The position numbers and the translations under genes are program-made. Below are positions 1 through 11,610 of a stretch of 64,000 nt of DNA, piece after piece (the first letter of the stretch is position 1; every line of letters begins with the position of its first letter). This stretch comes from Bemisia tabaci (lineage: Eukaryota; Arthropoda; Insecta; Hemiptera; Aleyrodidae), in the NCBI RefSeq assembly GCF_918797505.1, contig NC_092793.1, forward strand, positions 86,130,411 through 86,194,410, in the 5' to 3' direction. The notes under the pieces were generated by a model that saw only the letters and a list, made by a program, of their open reading frames with translations, was not told the DNA's origin and did not search any database.

Positions 1-261
1 TGTCACTGCATACACACTTTGATTGAAAAGCTGAACGTAAACAATACTGAACTAGAGCTAAGATGCGCGCGAAACCGCTGGGTTTACCCTTTTTTCCTCG
101 ACCATCCAGTAATATTAAGCGGATTCTGTTGTCACAATGTCATGCAGTAGATATCAGAGAATCATTATTTACCTGTTTTACCAAACTTTTACCGAATTTT
201 TTTTTTGGACTTTTCGCCAGCTTTTCGGGTATAATACTCCACTGTGTGCCGTATGGCCTTT

Positions 262-303
262 AGGCAAATAGTGAAACTCGTTAAAAATCAGGCAAATAGT
301 CAA
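262..303. repeat. Short AGGCAAATAGT repeats, left cluster
   Basis: Two copies of AGGCAAATAGT separated by about 20 bases lie immediately downstream, on the minus strand, of the integrase pseudogene. The same words recur at 1104-1290. Together they may be subterminal repeats of the element that carried the integrase. That link is inference from position only. Confidence 0.5.
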
Positions 304-304
304 A

Positions 305-1085
305 TTGCTTGGCTTACAGGAACACTTCATAACACCTTGGCCGCCAAACATAGAGCCGGCTGCAACCGCCTCACGGATCGATATGAATTTTTCTCGCGGA
401 ATTTGTGAAAAGTCGAAATCAACACAGTCGATTCGTCGAAGGTCAGGTCTGGCGCACCAATTTTTTTATGATTCCACCAATAGTTCCGACTTGGTAAACT
501 CCGTTACGAATATCTGTTACGAAACCTTGTACATTCTGATGATCAAGCGGCCCTCTATCGACTTTTGGGACGGCTAAAATAACTTTGTCTTCTATTTGTA
601 AATCATCAAACAGTTTTTTACTTGATTCTGCCATGCCAGCTGCTGCATCTTTTTGCCTTTCATGAGTTTCAGAACGTGTCTGACGAATTACTATTTCATT
701 CTGGCATAAGTTACAAAGGAAGGTAAGGGATGTTTGCCCGTCTTCGAGGGTAGTTTGCCCACATTGTGCATGGCAGACATTAGGACATGTCGATCACTGT
801 TCAGTTTTACCACCTGTCTGACAGTTACAGCAAGGGACATCATTTATGTCATCTTCCAATCTAGCAGCTTTTTCTACAGGTGCATCCGATGGTTCCGGCT
901 CATTTGAATCCCTAGAGCGTTTTCTTTCTTCATTCCCTTTGTTCTGCAAGTTTTCAAAATCTTCTTCAGTCGTTAATTTAGCAAGAATGGAGGATGGTAT
1001 ATTGGTGCTTCCAAGACCCATTTTCGGTTCCGAAACCAAACAGAGCCGTGTACGGTGATCGGTTCAAAATGCGATGGAAGCACCT
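305..1085 (-). pseudogene. Ginger2/TDD-like integrase C-terminal fragment
   Basis: Read on the minus strand from about 1085 to 305, this encodes the tail of a Gypsy-integrase-related DNA transposase of the type domesticated as KRAB-A domain-containing 2 and SCAND3. In order: the end of the integrase core (an NRSPYTALFG-like segment, about 1070-1043), a GLGS-to-TEEDFENL segment, a CxxC / CHxxC and CNLC zinc-binding stretch (about 830-700), a GPY/F-like VPKVDRGPLD segment (about 590-540), and a terminal GGQGVMKCSCK segment (about 340-310). Breaks: a one-base frameshift near 1043, an in-frame TGA near 795, and another frameshift near 440. The N-terminal core with the catalytic triad is not present in the window. 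I recognise the family from the ordered motifs; subfamily placement is inference. It is non-functional. Confidence 0.75.
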
Positions 1086-1103
1086 CTAGCCCCGGTCCGT
1101 TCA

Positions 1104-1290
1104 TTTGACTATGTGCCTGATCACCTCTCGGCATTTTGTCAAATGCTCAGGCATTTAATAAAATGCCTAGGCATTTAATCAAGCGCCTAGGCATTTAGTC
1201 AAATGCCTAGGCAAATAGTAAACTTCGTTAGTTTCTTACATTTCTTGACTATTTGCCTAGGCATTTGACTAAATGCCTGATTTGACTAAT
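1104..1290. repeat. Short AGGCATTTAGTCAAATGCCT-type repeats, right cluster
   Basis: About nine copies of GGCATTT / AAATGCC words, many arranged as 18-20 base near-palindromes, alternate with GGCAAATAGT. The same words occur on the other side of the integrase pseudogene (262-303). This is consistent with subterminal repeats of the degraded Ginger-like element, but no target duplication was found. Confidence 0.55.
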
Positions 1291-1301
1291 TGCCTGCGAC
1301 A

Positions 1302-3060
1302 TATGTACCTATACTATACATATACGTAATATAAAAGTTAAAAAAGAACATTAAAGCATTTTTCAGGATCCATAAAATGGCTCTTTCTTTCGATTTCATA
1401 GCATCTAAGTGTCATTTTTGGGGTCTGCCGATCAGCCGTATGAACTTGAATTCGTCTGCCGGGCTAATACATATAAAGTTTATATGTACCCAAACTATAC
1501 GTGCGCACAATATAAAGGTTGGAAAACAACGTCAAAGCACTTTTCAGGAGCCTTAAAGAGGGCTCTCTCTTTCGATTTTTTTGCATAAGAGCCATATTTG
1601 GGGTCTGCCGATCAGCCGTATGAACTCGAATTCGTCTACCGGGCTAATACGAAGTTTATATGTACCTAAACTATACGTGCGTACAATACAGGGTGTACCG
1701 AAAGTCCGTCCCACCCCTGCTAACTTTTGAACGAATTGAGCTAGGGTAATGAAACTTTGGAAATGTTCCTATCTCAAAGGGGACCATCTTTTGGGGGGGG
1801 GGAGGGGTCAAAATTTTGGTCCCCCTCAGGGGGAGCGGGGGCTCCCCCCCCCCCAACTTTTTTTTTTCAAATGGCAACCCCTATCTTGTGATACCTCATT
1901 CGAAAGAGCATAAAAACTAAGAATTTCGGCGCAAACCGCAGATCAATATCTTAATTTTTGACCGAGTTACGATAGGTCAAAGGTCAAATTTGACCTATTT
2001 TCAAAAAATCATAACTCCGGTTCAAATTATCGTAAAGAAAAAAATAAAACGGGAAAATTTACCAAATTGTGTCCGCTTTTAAGTAAAAATTGCAGAAATC
2101 ACTTCGTTTTAATTTTAAGGGGGGGCTCGGACCCCCAAATACGTCAATTCAAAGGTCATTCAATTTTCCCGCGAAATAAGCCAATTTCCCCTAGATTTGC
2201 CTCCACATCATCTCAGTAAGGTCAAAATCATTCAACATTACATTGGCAAGTCCCCAAATTTCGGGAAAAGTTAAAAAAACGAAATTTAAACGGTCAAATT
2301 TAATCACCTTAAATTTCGTTTTTTTTAAACTTTTCCCGAAATTTGGGGACTTGCCAACGTAATGTTGAACTGATTTTGACCTTACTGAGATGATGTGGAG
2401 GCAAATCTAGGGGAAATTGGCTTATTTCGCGGGAAAATTGAATGACCTTTGAATTGACGTATTTGGGGGTCCGAGCCCCCCCTTAAAATTAAAACGAAGT
2501 GATTTCTGCAATTTTTACTTAGAAGCGGACACAATTTGGTAAATTTTCCCGTTTTATTTTTTTCTTTACGATAATTTGAACCGGAGTTATGATTTTTTGA
2601 AAATAGGTCAAATTTGACCTTTGACCTATCGTAACTCGGTCAAAAATTAAGAAATGGATCTGCGGTTTGCGCCGAAATTCTTAGTTTTTTATGCTCTTTC
2701 GAATGAGGTATCACAAGATAGAGGTTGCCATTTGAAAAAAAAAGTTGGGGGGCCCCGCGCTCCCCCTGAGGGGGGCCCCGCGCTCCCTCTGAGGGGGGCC
2801 CCGCGCTCCCCCTGAGGGGGGACCAAAATTTTGACCCCCCCCCAAAAAGATGGTCCCCTTTGAGATAGGAACATTTCCAAAGTTTCATTACCCTGGCTCA
2901 ATTCGTTCAAAAGTTAGCAGGGGTGGGACGTACTTTTGGTACACCCTGTATAAAGGTTAGGAAACAACGTCAAAGTACTTTTCAGGAGCCGAAAATTGGC
3001 TCTATCGTGCGATTTCATCGCCCGCTTTTTTCCATTTTTCGGGGGGCGCAGCGGCCAGAG
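1302..3060. repeat. Three tandem ~180 bp units, third one interrupted
   Basis: Units start at TATGTACC at about 1302, 1483 and 1659 (spacings 181 and 176). Each runs through ACTATACGTG...ACAATATAAAGGTT, CAACGTCAAAGCACTTTTCAGG, a run resembling GGCTCT-CTTTCGATTT, and (in the first two) GGGGTCTGCCGATCAGCCGTATGAA. The third unit is split at 1688/2949 by the foldback element and resumes as TATAAAGGTTAGG. Function unknown; satellite-like. Confidence 0.8.
1689..2948. mobile_element. 1.26 kb foldback element, TA target duplication
   Basis: A long inverted repeat: the left end CAGGGTGTACCGAAAGTCC is mirrored by the right end reading GGTACACCCTG. The arms are about 600 bp each and meet around 2300 with almost no spacer. 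The interior has poly-G/poly-C runs and no coding sequence; open frames in it are shadows of the palindrome. The insertion interrupts the third ~180 bp tandem unit. The second unit preserves the unfilled site (1511-1512), which shows that TA was duplicated (1687-1688 and 2949-2950). TA targeting fits Tc1/mariner-type mobilisation; the mobilising transposase is unknown. Related ends occur at 23240, 29412, 29820 and 31161. Confidence 0.85.
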
Positions 3061-3177
3061 GAACCATTTTTGAAGTCTGATATTGCCCAATCCGTTACTA
3101 GGGAGGTCAGAACTATGTCTCCACAAAGTTTCAAGCGTGACGGAGTAGTGGCGCCAAAAATGCAGCTGGCTCTTAGA

Positions 3178-4148
3178 CTACAGATCTTTGTTTTCAAATT
3201 CCTCCACCAGTTTATCTTTAACTTCTTTAAATGTCGCAAATCCTTCAAAAACCTCCTCATCATTATCATAGAAAGCTTTAGCTCTCCCAGTCAAAAATTT
3301 TCTGATGTTTTCGCGCTGGTATAGATCATTCTCGCCTTTTGTATACCTCTCGTAGTCTCGTAAAAAACTTATTATGCTTATCGAACCATCACCAGAAAAT
3401 TTTTGGGGAGCATCCTCAAATGCCTTCAAGAATTTTTTAAAATCACCAGTGCCATATTATTTTCCGTGTTTTCATAGATGTGCAAGTTCTTAGCTGTATT
3501 TGGGTCTTTAACCGTGCCCTTAGAAAAATTACTAACTGAACTAGATTCTCGCGAAGGTTCTGGCTCTTCGTACTAATTGACTAGCAGGTCCTCTTGTTCA
3601 CCTGTAAAATTGTTCCAAAATGGAGTAAAGTCGTCTATGCTCGCTGTCCCCGCAGGAGTTGAAGCATAATTCGGGGACTCCTTTGTGTCGTAACTCTGAA
3701 TTGGTGATTCGTAATAATGCTCTGAATTTTCTCCACATTTATCTTAAATTTCCTGATTTTCGAATTTCTTACGCTCTAGCTCCGCTAAGATCTTTCGATT
3801 ATCTTCCACCCGCAAATCGTTATTGTAACTGTAACCTCTTTTTGCTAGTTCTAATCTTAAGGCTGCAGAATTTGCGCTGTTAATATTTTTTATTCTACCT
3901 TTTTCGTCGATGTCCCTCTCTGTAGGGGTCTCTTTCTCGTTATGATGTTTTTCGCGAAATATCGCTAGTGCATCGATATCTATTTGATCTAATTGCCTAG
4001 CATACTCCCTCATTTGTATTATCGAATAATTTTTCCCTTTTTTGGAAACGGAGGGGAACTTGACTCTTAGGGTTTTCAGCACGTTTTCTGCTTTTACCTT
4101 TACACTTCCCTCTGTAGTCGTGGAGAAGTTAATGAACATGAGCGACAC
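3178..4148 (-). pseudogene. LTR-retrotransposon gag-like pseudogene
   Basis: On the minus strand an ORF starts with Met at 4148. It runs about 134 residues (basic, charged, coiled-coil-like) to an in-frame TAA near 3745, continues in the same frame through an acidic Ser/Pro linker with a second in-frame TAG near 3573, then shifts frame near 3435 into a segment of about 80 residues ending at 3178. That last segment has the hallmarks of retrotransposon gag (PQKFSGDG..., FLRDYERYTKG, ALGRAKAFY-like GRAKAFYD). No zinc knuckle, protease or reverse transcriptase follows and no LTRs were recognised. Assignment to a Ty3/Gypsy- or Bel-like gag is inference. Decayed. Confidence 0.6.
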
Positions 4149-4294
4149 TCAATAACACACAAAAATAAAATAAGCAAATGAAGAGAAGGAAGGGGAAAAA
4201 AAGTACAAGAAAAAGAGAAAAAATGTTCACTCACCTCATGTCCTCGAGTTGTTGAGGTGAGGACCGGAAAAAAAAACTTCACTTGAATATACTT

Positions 4295-4545
4295 ATACAC
4301 CGAAATACACTTAAATTAACTTCTGCCGGGCTTATGAAAAACTGAAATACACTTAAACTAACTCCTGCCGGGCTTATGAAAAACTGAAAAACTTAAATTA
4401 ACTTCTGCCGGGCTTATGGAAAACTGACATACACTTAAACTAACTCCTGCCGGGCTTATGAAAAACTGAAAAACTTAAATTAACTTCTGCCGGGCTTATG
4501 GAAAACTGACATACACTTAAACTAACTTCTGCCGGGCTTACGAAA
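4295..4545. repeat. ~41 bp minisatellite, six units
   Basis: The core CTGCCGGGCTTATG recurs at about 4323, 4365, 4405, 4447, 4487 and 4529 (spacing 40-42), joined by (A)ACTGA..ACTTAAA(C/T)TAACT. It alternates between TTC and TCC before TGCCGGG, which suggests a higher-order two-unit repeat. It precedes the Helitron-type 3' end at 5007; minisatellites are common inside Helitrons, so it may belong to that element. Confidence 0.85.
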
Positions 4546-4924
4546 AACCGAAGATAAAAAAAAATGACTCAATGGAGTAGGGCTCGCGGTACCGGATCGT
4601 TTAATTTAAAAAGACTTGCTTTTTACCCGGCGCATCTACCATGTAAAGGTGTAGGGGATGGGGAAATAGCCCAACTCACGATGACGTCTAGAATGCCCTA
4701 AGGTGGCGATCACCGGCAAGTACGCATGTACGCAACTGACCACTCCTTGGCCGCTTGGCCGCCGCTATATAGCGGTGCCCAAAAGCTCTAACCCTGACGC
4801 GGCGCGCGCCAACCAAAGCACCTGCCTGCGATCACCTCGGAAATACGCGATCTCTCACGTATGTCCGAGGTGCTCCTAACAGAGGCGTACTCTCAAGCTA
4901 GAGTGCGTCTCTGCTACAGTAAGT

Positions 4925-5007
4925 GCATCGCGAAGCGAAGAACCGGGGGTCCAGGGGCACTCCCAGGCTTGGCGTGTCAGCTTGCAAAGCGAGCTAATCA
5001 CGGCTAA
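4925..5007 (+). mobile_element. Helitron-like 3' terminus (CTAA)
   Basis: A GC-rich stretch resembling the two other Helitron-type ends in the window (ACCGGGGGTCCAGGGG..., GGCTTGGCGTG) finishes with the hairpin AGCTTGC-AAA-GCGAGCT, a short spacer and CGG-CTAA, followed by T at 5008. A short hairpin just upstream of CTRR, inserted before T, is the Helitron 3' signature. The 5' TC end was not located; the element may include the minisatellite at 4295. It ends only about 50 bp before the splice acceptor of the CMC4-like exon. Confidence 0.6.
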
Positions 5008-5056
5008 TGTAGTTTTAGTCGAAATAACCTCTGAAAAGTATTCGTTTCATTTCCAG

Positions 5057-5193
5057 TCAATAATTTTCAAGAATCATCCTGCCAATCTGTGCTTGAATCA
5101 CTGGAAGATTGTTGTGAAAAGTTCAGACAAGTATCACCGATTGTCTGTTCTGGCATTAAAGCTAAGGAAGATAAAGGAGAAAAATTACCTAGT
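5057..5193 (+). CDS. CMC4: CMC4-like twin-CX9C protein, internal exon (partial)
   Basis: The acceptor TTTCATTTCCAG precedes 5057 and the donor GTGAGT begins at 5194. The open frame starts with two bases of a split codon and then encodes 45 codons. It contains the second CX9C motif followed directly by another Cys (CQSVLESLEDCC), then a VSPIVCSGIKAKE-like segment that matches the Cys-Ser-Gly of CMC4 (MTCP1NB, p8), a small mitochondrial intermembrane-space protein. The first CX9C half must lie in an upstream exon, which I could not find in the window. The exon ends in phase 0; joined to the acceptor at 11617 it adds eight residues (TDGFRRQK) and a TGA, giving a family-typical short, basic tail. 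The family call is strong; the joining is inference from phase and splice sites. If unspliced, the frame runs on to 5295. Confidence 0.75.
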
Positions 5194-5713
5194 GTGAGTA
5201 TCTGTCTATCCTTTGAATTATACCAGCAGCCTAACAACACGAAAGAGGTAATTTCAAACCCTTTTAAACGATCAATATTCTTGATAAGATATTAATTACT
5301 TAATGGGATATACTGTAATGGTTACAAGAGTCACTGATGTGCTGTTGATAGGGGATATCATGGTGGTGACACATGTTGCTGTGGTGGTTACTCAGGATTT
5401 CATGGTAAAGGGGCGTAAAAAATTCCAATACACTGACTGCGATCCAACGTTTTTGCCGCATGCTGTATCACTGAATTGCCTCGAAGTCAAACGTTTCATT
5501 TAAAAGCAAAAAGCCTAACTTCCCGGTAAAATAGGCGATTTGTCCTAATCAAAGTATTGAGCAAAAAGGAAGAGAGAGGGGGAGAAAAAAACATGTATTT
5601 TTTCAATCTGCACCAGAATTGCCTTGATTTTGTTGCACTCAGAGTTTAGCACTCCTCAGATAGCAAGATCAGGTATTTTCTGCATCCCTATACTATAGTC
5701 GTAAGCATGGAAC

Positions 5714-8070
5714 TCCATACACGGTGGGCTTGAACTCACTTTAAATGCGACTTGAATGTACATCAAAAATTCAAGTTGGAGGTCGTAGTGGGGTACTCCC
5801 TGATGGGTTTTGGGGCAATTTCGAAATAGGTTGTCTGAGCTCCTCGAAAAATAATCGCATTTTTGTGGTTTTTTAGGGGTAAAATAGCAAAATTGACCTT
5901 GAGGCGACAAATTAAACCCCCTCTCCCTCATCCTTGCCCTGATCGATCTGAATTTTTAATATGTTTTCACCTGGTATAAGATGTGACTTTTCTGAAATTT
6001 TCATGCTCATACACAATTTTTTGCCTCCGCGGCAGCGTTGCCAAGTTGCGGACTCCAAAATGTTGAATTTGATGATAAAATGAAGGTTTCGAAGTGAGAT
6101 TTCCATTCAATTTCAAAAATTCAAATCGCAGGATGTAGTAGGGTACTGCCTGATGGGGTTTTGGCCAATTTCGAAATATAGTGTTTGAGATTTTTGAAAA
6201 ATAATCGCATTTTTGTGGTTTTGTAAGGGTAAAATAGCACACTGGACACGGGGCGGCAAATTAAACCTCTTCTCTCTCATCCTTGCCGTGACCGATCTGA
6301 ACATTTAGTATGTATTAACCTGGTATAAGATGTGACTTTTCTGAAATTTTCATGCCCATTCAAAATCTTTTGCCCCCGCGGCAGCGTTGCCAAGTTGTGG
6401 ACTCAAAAAGATCGAATTAGATGATAAAATGAAGGTTTCGAGGTGTGATTTCCTTCAAAATTTCACGAAAAATGTGCAATCTGAGAGTTTTTGACAAGGA
6501 AAAGCATATTTGAACAATTTAGAGTTGCAGCGTTTCCAGCTTCACGATTTAAAATTCGTCAAAATGATCCGAATTGCGTTGCAACCTCAAGGTCTGGATT
6601 TTTATTTCGTTCAGAATTGGTCATTACGGTTCTTCTGTACTCTATGCATTTAGGTACCATGAAAATTATGCCATTACTCACTTGATGGGTGCAGCTAACT
6701 CAACAAGAGAGGCGGGATAAAGCGAAGATTCGGGGAAAAGCGAGCGGTTTGGGTTGACAGAAAGTTCTTAAATCTACTCCATCAACAGAAAGTAGAATTT
6801 TTGAACATCTTCCTCCACCCTCAAACCTTACCCCTGCTGCTGTCATACTTTGAACATTCTATCTAAAATCTTGCCTTCCCCCAATTTTTTCCCAAAAACA
6901 TGAACAATTAAAACATAAATAAAATTAGTGGAAAACGACGATTCAAAAAAGTTTGAAAGTCCCCGAATTCGACCTCCACTCACAGCGTATTGGATAGTTC
7001 GAATCCAGAAAATTACCCCCAACAACTTAAAGAATCAAAATTTGCAAAAAATCACAATTATTTTGAGTTCTATTGACATAAATTCCTTCATAACAAAAGT
7101 AGACTAGACAACGAAATGAAAGATGTTTTGTAAATTTTGTGTCATGTAAGAAGAACTATCTGTAAACCCGAACCGCTCGCTTTTCCCCGAATCTTCGCTT
7201 TATCCGGCCTCTCTTGTTGAGTTAGCTCCACCCATCAAGTGAGTAATGGCATAATTTTCATGGTACCTAAATGCATAGAGTACAGAAGAACCGTAATGAC
7301 CAATTCTGAACGAAATAAAAATCCAGACCTTGAGGTTGCAACGCAATTCGGATCATTTTGACGAATTTTAAATCGTGAAGCTGGCAACGCTGCAACTCTA
7401 AATTGTTCAAATATGCTTTTCCTTATCAAAAACTCTCAGATTGCACATTTTTCGTGAAATTTTGAAGGAAATCACACCTCGAAACCTTCATTTTATCATC
7501 TAATTCGATCTTTTTGAGTCCACAACTTGGCAACGCTGCCGCGGGGGCAAAAAATTTTGAATGGGCATGAAAATTTCAGAAAAGTCACATCTTACACCAG
7601 GTTAATACATACTAAATGTTCAGATCGGTCACGGCAAGGATGAGAGAGAAGAGGTTTAATTTGCCGCCCCGTGTCCAGTGTGCTATTTTACCCTTACAAA
7701 ACCACAAAAATGCGATTATTTTTCAAAAATCCCAAACACTATATTTCGAAATTGGCCAAAACCCCATCAGGCAGTACCCTACTACATCCTGCGATTTGAA
7801 TTTTTGAAATTGAATGGAAATCTCACTTCGAAACAGATCGATCAGGGCAAGGATGAGGGAGAGGGGGTTCAATTTGTCGCCTCAAGGTCAATTTTGCTAT
7901 TTTACCCCTAAAAAACCACAAAAATGCGATTATTTTTCGAGGAGCTCCAACAACCTATTTCGAAATAGCCCCAAAACCCATCAGGGAGTACCCCACTACA
8001 ACCTCCAACTTGAATTTTTGATGTACATTCAAGTCGCATTTAAAGTGAGTTCAAGCGCACCGTGCGTGGG
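5714..8070. mobile_element. 2.36 kb inverted-repeat (foldback) element
   Basis: The left arm (about 5714-6760) is mirrored by the right arm (about 7161-8070), with a spacer of about 400 bp. The inner ends read GCGAGCGGTTTGGGTT and its complement; the outer ends read CACGGTGGGCTTGAACTCAC and GTGAGTTCAAGCGCACCGTG. The left arm contains two related direct copies of a ~350 bp block (CTCATCCTTGCC...GATCGATCTGAA...GGCAGCGTTGCCAAGTT). The right arm lacks about 130-150 bp of one block, the join falling between TCACTTCGAAAC and AGATCGATCAG. No coding capacity; family unknown. Confidence 0.8.
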
Positions 8071-9632
8071 GCGGGGGGACGCTGATCTGGACAGTATAGT
8101 ACTGAGGTCTGCACAAGAGTCCAGACCCGTGGGGTTCCATGCAATGCAACCTATTGGAACACCATGAAGCATTAGAGAGCACCATAAGGAGGAATATGTA
8201 AGTTCCGTCGAAGTTGGCCGAGAATTAAATACTCCTTCGCTGCACCGTTGTGATTTTTCAAGGTTTTTGATTGTAGAATCTGTACGGTGCCCTGATTGTT
8301 TTGTAAAAATTCTGTTTTAGTATTGTTCTGCATATTTTCTGGAAAATTAAGTATCAATCAATTCAATTATTTGAACCGTCAATTCGAATAACATGAATCT
8401 CACCCAGAAGGAGTATCGTAGGTAGGGTGTCTCTTATTTATGAAAATTGAGAAAAGGTGAAGTGCAGTCGGCTCAAAGTATGCTGCCATATGAGAGATAA
8501 TTTGGGAAAAAGTCGGACAAATATCTGGATGCCAAGTTCATAAGAAAATCTCACCAACAGAGGTGCAAATTGTTCTATGCCTCCGAAATTTTCTGCATCA
8601 CGCTAGGTTTTTGCAAGAGGGTCAACACAACGCGCTGATCAAAATTGTATTGAATTTATTCTTAATTTTAGAATGTTTGCCAAAGTCACAGTATTCCACA
8701 AGGATTGAAAATCTGAAAAATCTAAAATAAAACAAGTATCCCTCAGCTTCCGCGCAATTTGCACCCTTGCTCACAATCTTCAGAGGATAGCTTAAATACG
8801 TTACAAACATTACTTACACTGATGTTGGGCTGACTATTTATTATACGTACGATATGGTGAATCAGAGCAGTACTTACCAGATTTTATTGAGCGAAGTTGT
8901 TACTTAAGGGAAATTCATAAACTGCTGCCAAGGATTCACAAACTCTGACCTGACATAAATTTCCTCCAGATACATGAGATACAGTCAGATGTTTAGAATT
9001 CTGGACATTCCGTTGTTGTTTACATACAAATAAATTGACTTGCCAATACAACCGTTTTAAATTACATAACTTCTCAATAAAACATATCAACAGTTGTGAT
9101 AAGGTTCTCGACAGCACTCAGATAGCAGCGATAGCTAAGGGATCCCTACCCGGCAGCAAAATATGGAGGTTAAGAGATTGAGATTTTACTTCACATGGTG
9201 CTAATGTTGTCAAGACAATATTACACTCCATTCACAGTCAATGAACATTTAGATACATTAAATTATCCAGTAAGGAAGTTTCAGGCTCAGAAACTCGGCA
9301 ACTCACATTCTCACTGCAAGAGGTGGAACCATCGAAACTACCACAAAAAGGTTTGGTTGAAGGGGTGAATCACTAATATTGAGAGTAATAAGTCATTTTG
9401 GGACATTTTTGAAGAGTTTTGACTGGAAAAATCGGAAAAGGAGGGGTATCGATAAGGGCCGATTTTGGCCCCACTTCAAAAAATCATCTGAACCCATATT
9501 TTAAGTACCCTAGGGTAGGTGCATTCTGGCGCAAAATATTTTTGCGATTGTGCATCGTTTTCCTGCCAAAACAGCCGACTCAATTTTTCGGCTGAAAAAT
9601 GGTTTTAATTTTATGACGAGCCCAAAAAAGCT

Positions 9633-11425
9633 TTGTTTCATGAGTACGGGAGGTTCATATCAGTAATTTTTTACGTACTTTTCAATGGAACAGGCGAAAA
9701 TTGTCTAAACCCACTTTTAAGGGGTCATTCTAGACATTTTCAACGATTTTTGGGGTTTTTTGGCAATTTTTCACCTATAACTAGAAAACTGATGGTTATA
9801 CAACAAAAACGATTGCAGATTCAAAAAGAGCGTAAAAAATCCGTTAGAAATCATTGGTTAGACATTTTCTCAGCTTAAACTGTCAACACGAAAAACAGCT
9901 CTAAACTTGAGAAAACCGAAAAAACTGCATTTTCCACGATTATTAGTCTTCATTTACACCCAGCACAATTTTGCCACATCACCAAAATTTAACAGATTAA
10001 AGTTACATACCGGTACATGAAACACGCCAAAAATTACGGTGCGGAAAAATTGTGCTCATACTTAAAAATGGACTTTTGTTGGATGGAACCATCCTTGAAT
10101 AAAATATGAAAATTCTCTACCTCTCCGGGAAGATTCGCCAATCATTCATGGGATACCGGTATCCGGGTAATTTTTTGCGTACTTTCGATTGGAACGAGTG
10201 AAAATGGTGAAAAATCATGTTAAGTGGGCCATTCAGAGAATTTTTCAAGATTCTAGGGGGGTTTTGGGGTTTTTCTGTGGGGGGGGGGTAGGGGTTTTTT
10301 GGGGGGCTTGGGGAGCATTTTTTGTTTGTAATACACCAAAAAAATAAAAAATTCAGAAAGAATGCGAAAAATTCGATAGGATTCGATACTTGACACTCTC
10401 TCTCAGCTTGGACTGTCCACACGAAAAACGGTCTCAAACTCGAGAAACTGGAAAAAACGGCCTTTTCTCCAGCTCTCCAGTCACAATTTACATCAATAGC
10501 TTAACAAAAGGTTTTTTCGTTTTTTTTTTTTTCGTAAAACCCCCTCTAATGGAGATATATTTTTAAATTTTTTTTAATTATAATTATTCATTCATTTATT
10601 CCTTTCATTATTAAACAAGTCACTTCATTCTGAACAATCATATACAAACTGTATACTTAGTACTAAAATACATGGCATTACAGTTAAAAAATTAAATAAG
10701 GGCCTTATATCTGCCTTCTGCATACACATCCGAACCACCCTCTGGTATTTCTTCAATAAAACCTAGTGGAGTTATTGACCGTTAAAAAAAAATTCCGTTT
10801 TACCGTACGTCCTGACCAACTTTATTTGCGACGTGCGGTAATACGGTATTTTTTTTTACGGTCAATAACTCCATTAAGAGGGGTTTTACGAAAAAAAAAA
10901 ACGAAAATACCATTTGTTAAGCTATTGATGAGCACTTTACGAAACCACAATTTTTTTCGGTTCCGACAATTACCTAGGACAGCCACTGTGACGTCATATC
11001 TGAACACGTGCGGTATTTTATTCAAAAATTGAACTCCCCGAAACTCGAGAACCACGCATCGTAGAGGATTTTGGTACGGGACTTTTCTGCTTGGTTTGAG
11101 CCAGGGAACAACCCCTGGAAGTTTGTCGTCACTTAGTTGTTACACCTTGTATACTGCTTAACGATCTAACCTGTTAAGTGACCAGGGTGTAAATTATGAC
11201 TGGGGAGCTGGAGAAAAGGCCGTTTTTTCCAGTTTCTCGAGTTTGAGACCGTTTTTCGTGTGGACAGTCCAAGCTGAGAGAGAGTGTCAAGTATCGAATC
11301 CTATCGAATTTTTCGCATTCTTTCTGAATTTTTTATTTTTTTGGTGTATTACAAACAAAAAATGCTCCCCAAGCCCCCCAAAAAACCCTCCCCCCCCCCC
11401 AAAAACCCCTACCCCCCCCCCCCAC
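9633..11425. mobile_element. Composite repeat: two direct copies plus inverted copy
   Basis: A ~340 bp block at about 10150-10490 (ACACGAAAAACGGTCTCAAA, TCGATACTTGACACTCTCTC) is repeated inverted and nearly identical at about 11188-11425, and as a diverged direct copy at about 9640-9970. Between the two good copies lie nested smaller inverted repeats: 10490-10555 with 10868-10932 (around CGTAAAACCCCCTCTAATGG and its complement), and 10762-10812 with 10826-10876 (GGAGTTATTGACCG). No coding sequence was recognised. The right end runs into poly-C and a poly-T/poly-A stretch (11443-11482). Confidence 0.7.
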
Positions 11426-11440
11426 AGAAAAACCTACTCC

Positions 11441-11482
<42 letters not shown>

Positions 11483-11610
11483 CTGACAAAAACCACTGAA
11501 TCATGAAGATACTATTTAAGTATTGTGAAAGCTAAAGAGAATTGCCTGACGTGAAGTCAGGCAGGAGTCTTTCACTTTTCATTACTCTTTTCCTGTTTTG
11601 TTTTGTTTTT

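Noticed and set aside
2640..2910. Glycine/proline-rich minus-strand frames
   Set aside because: Translation of poly-G/poly-C and simple repeats within the foldback element.
4295..4545. CRISPR-like regular spacing of a 14 bp core
   Set aside because: Spacers are repeats of one another, the genome is eukaryotic and no cas genes exist; it is a minisatellite.
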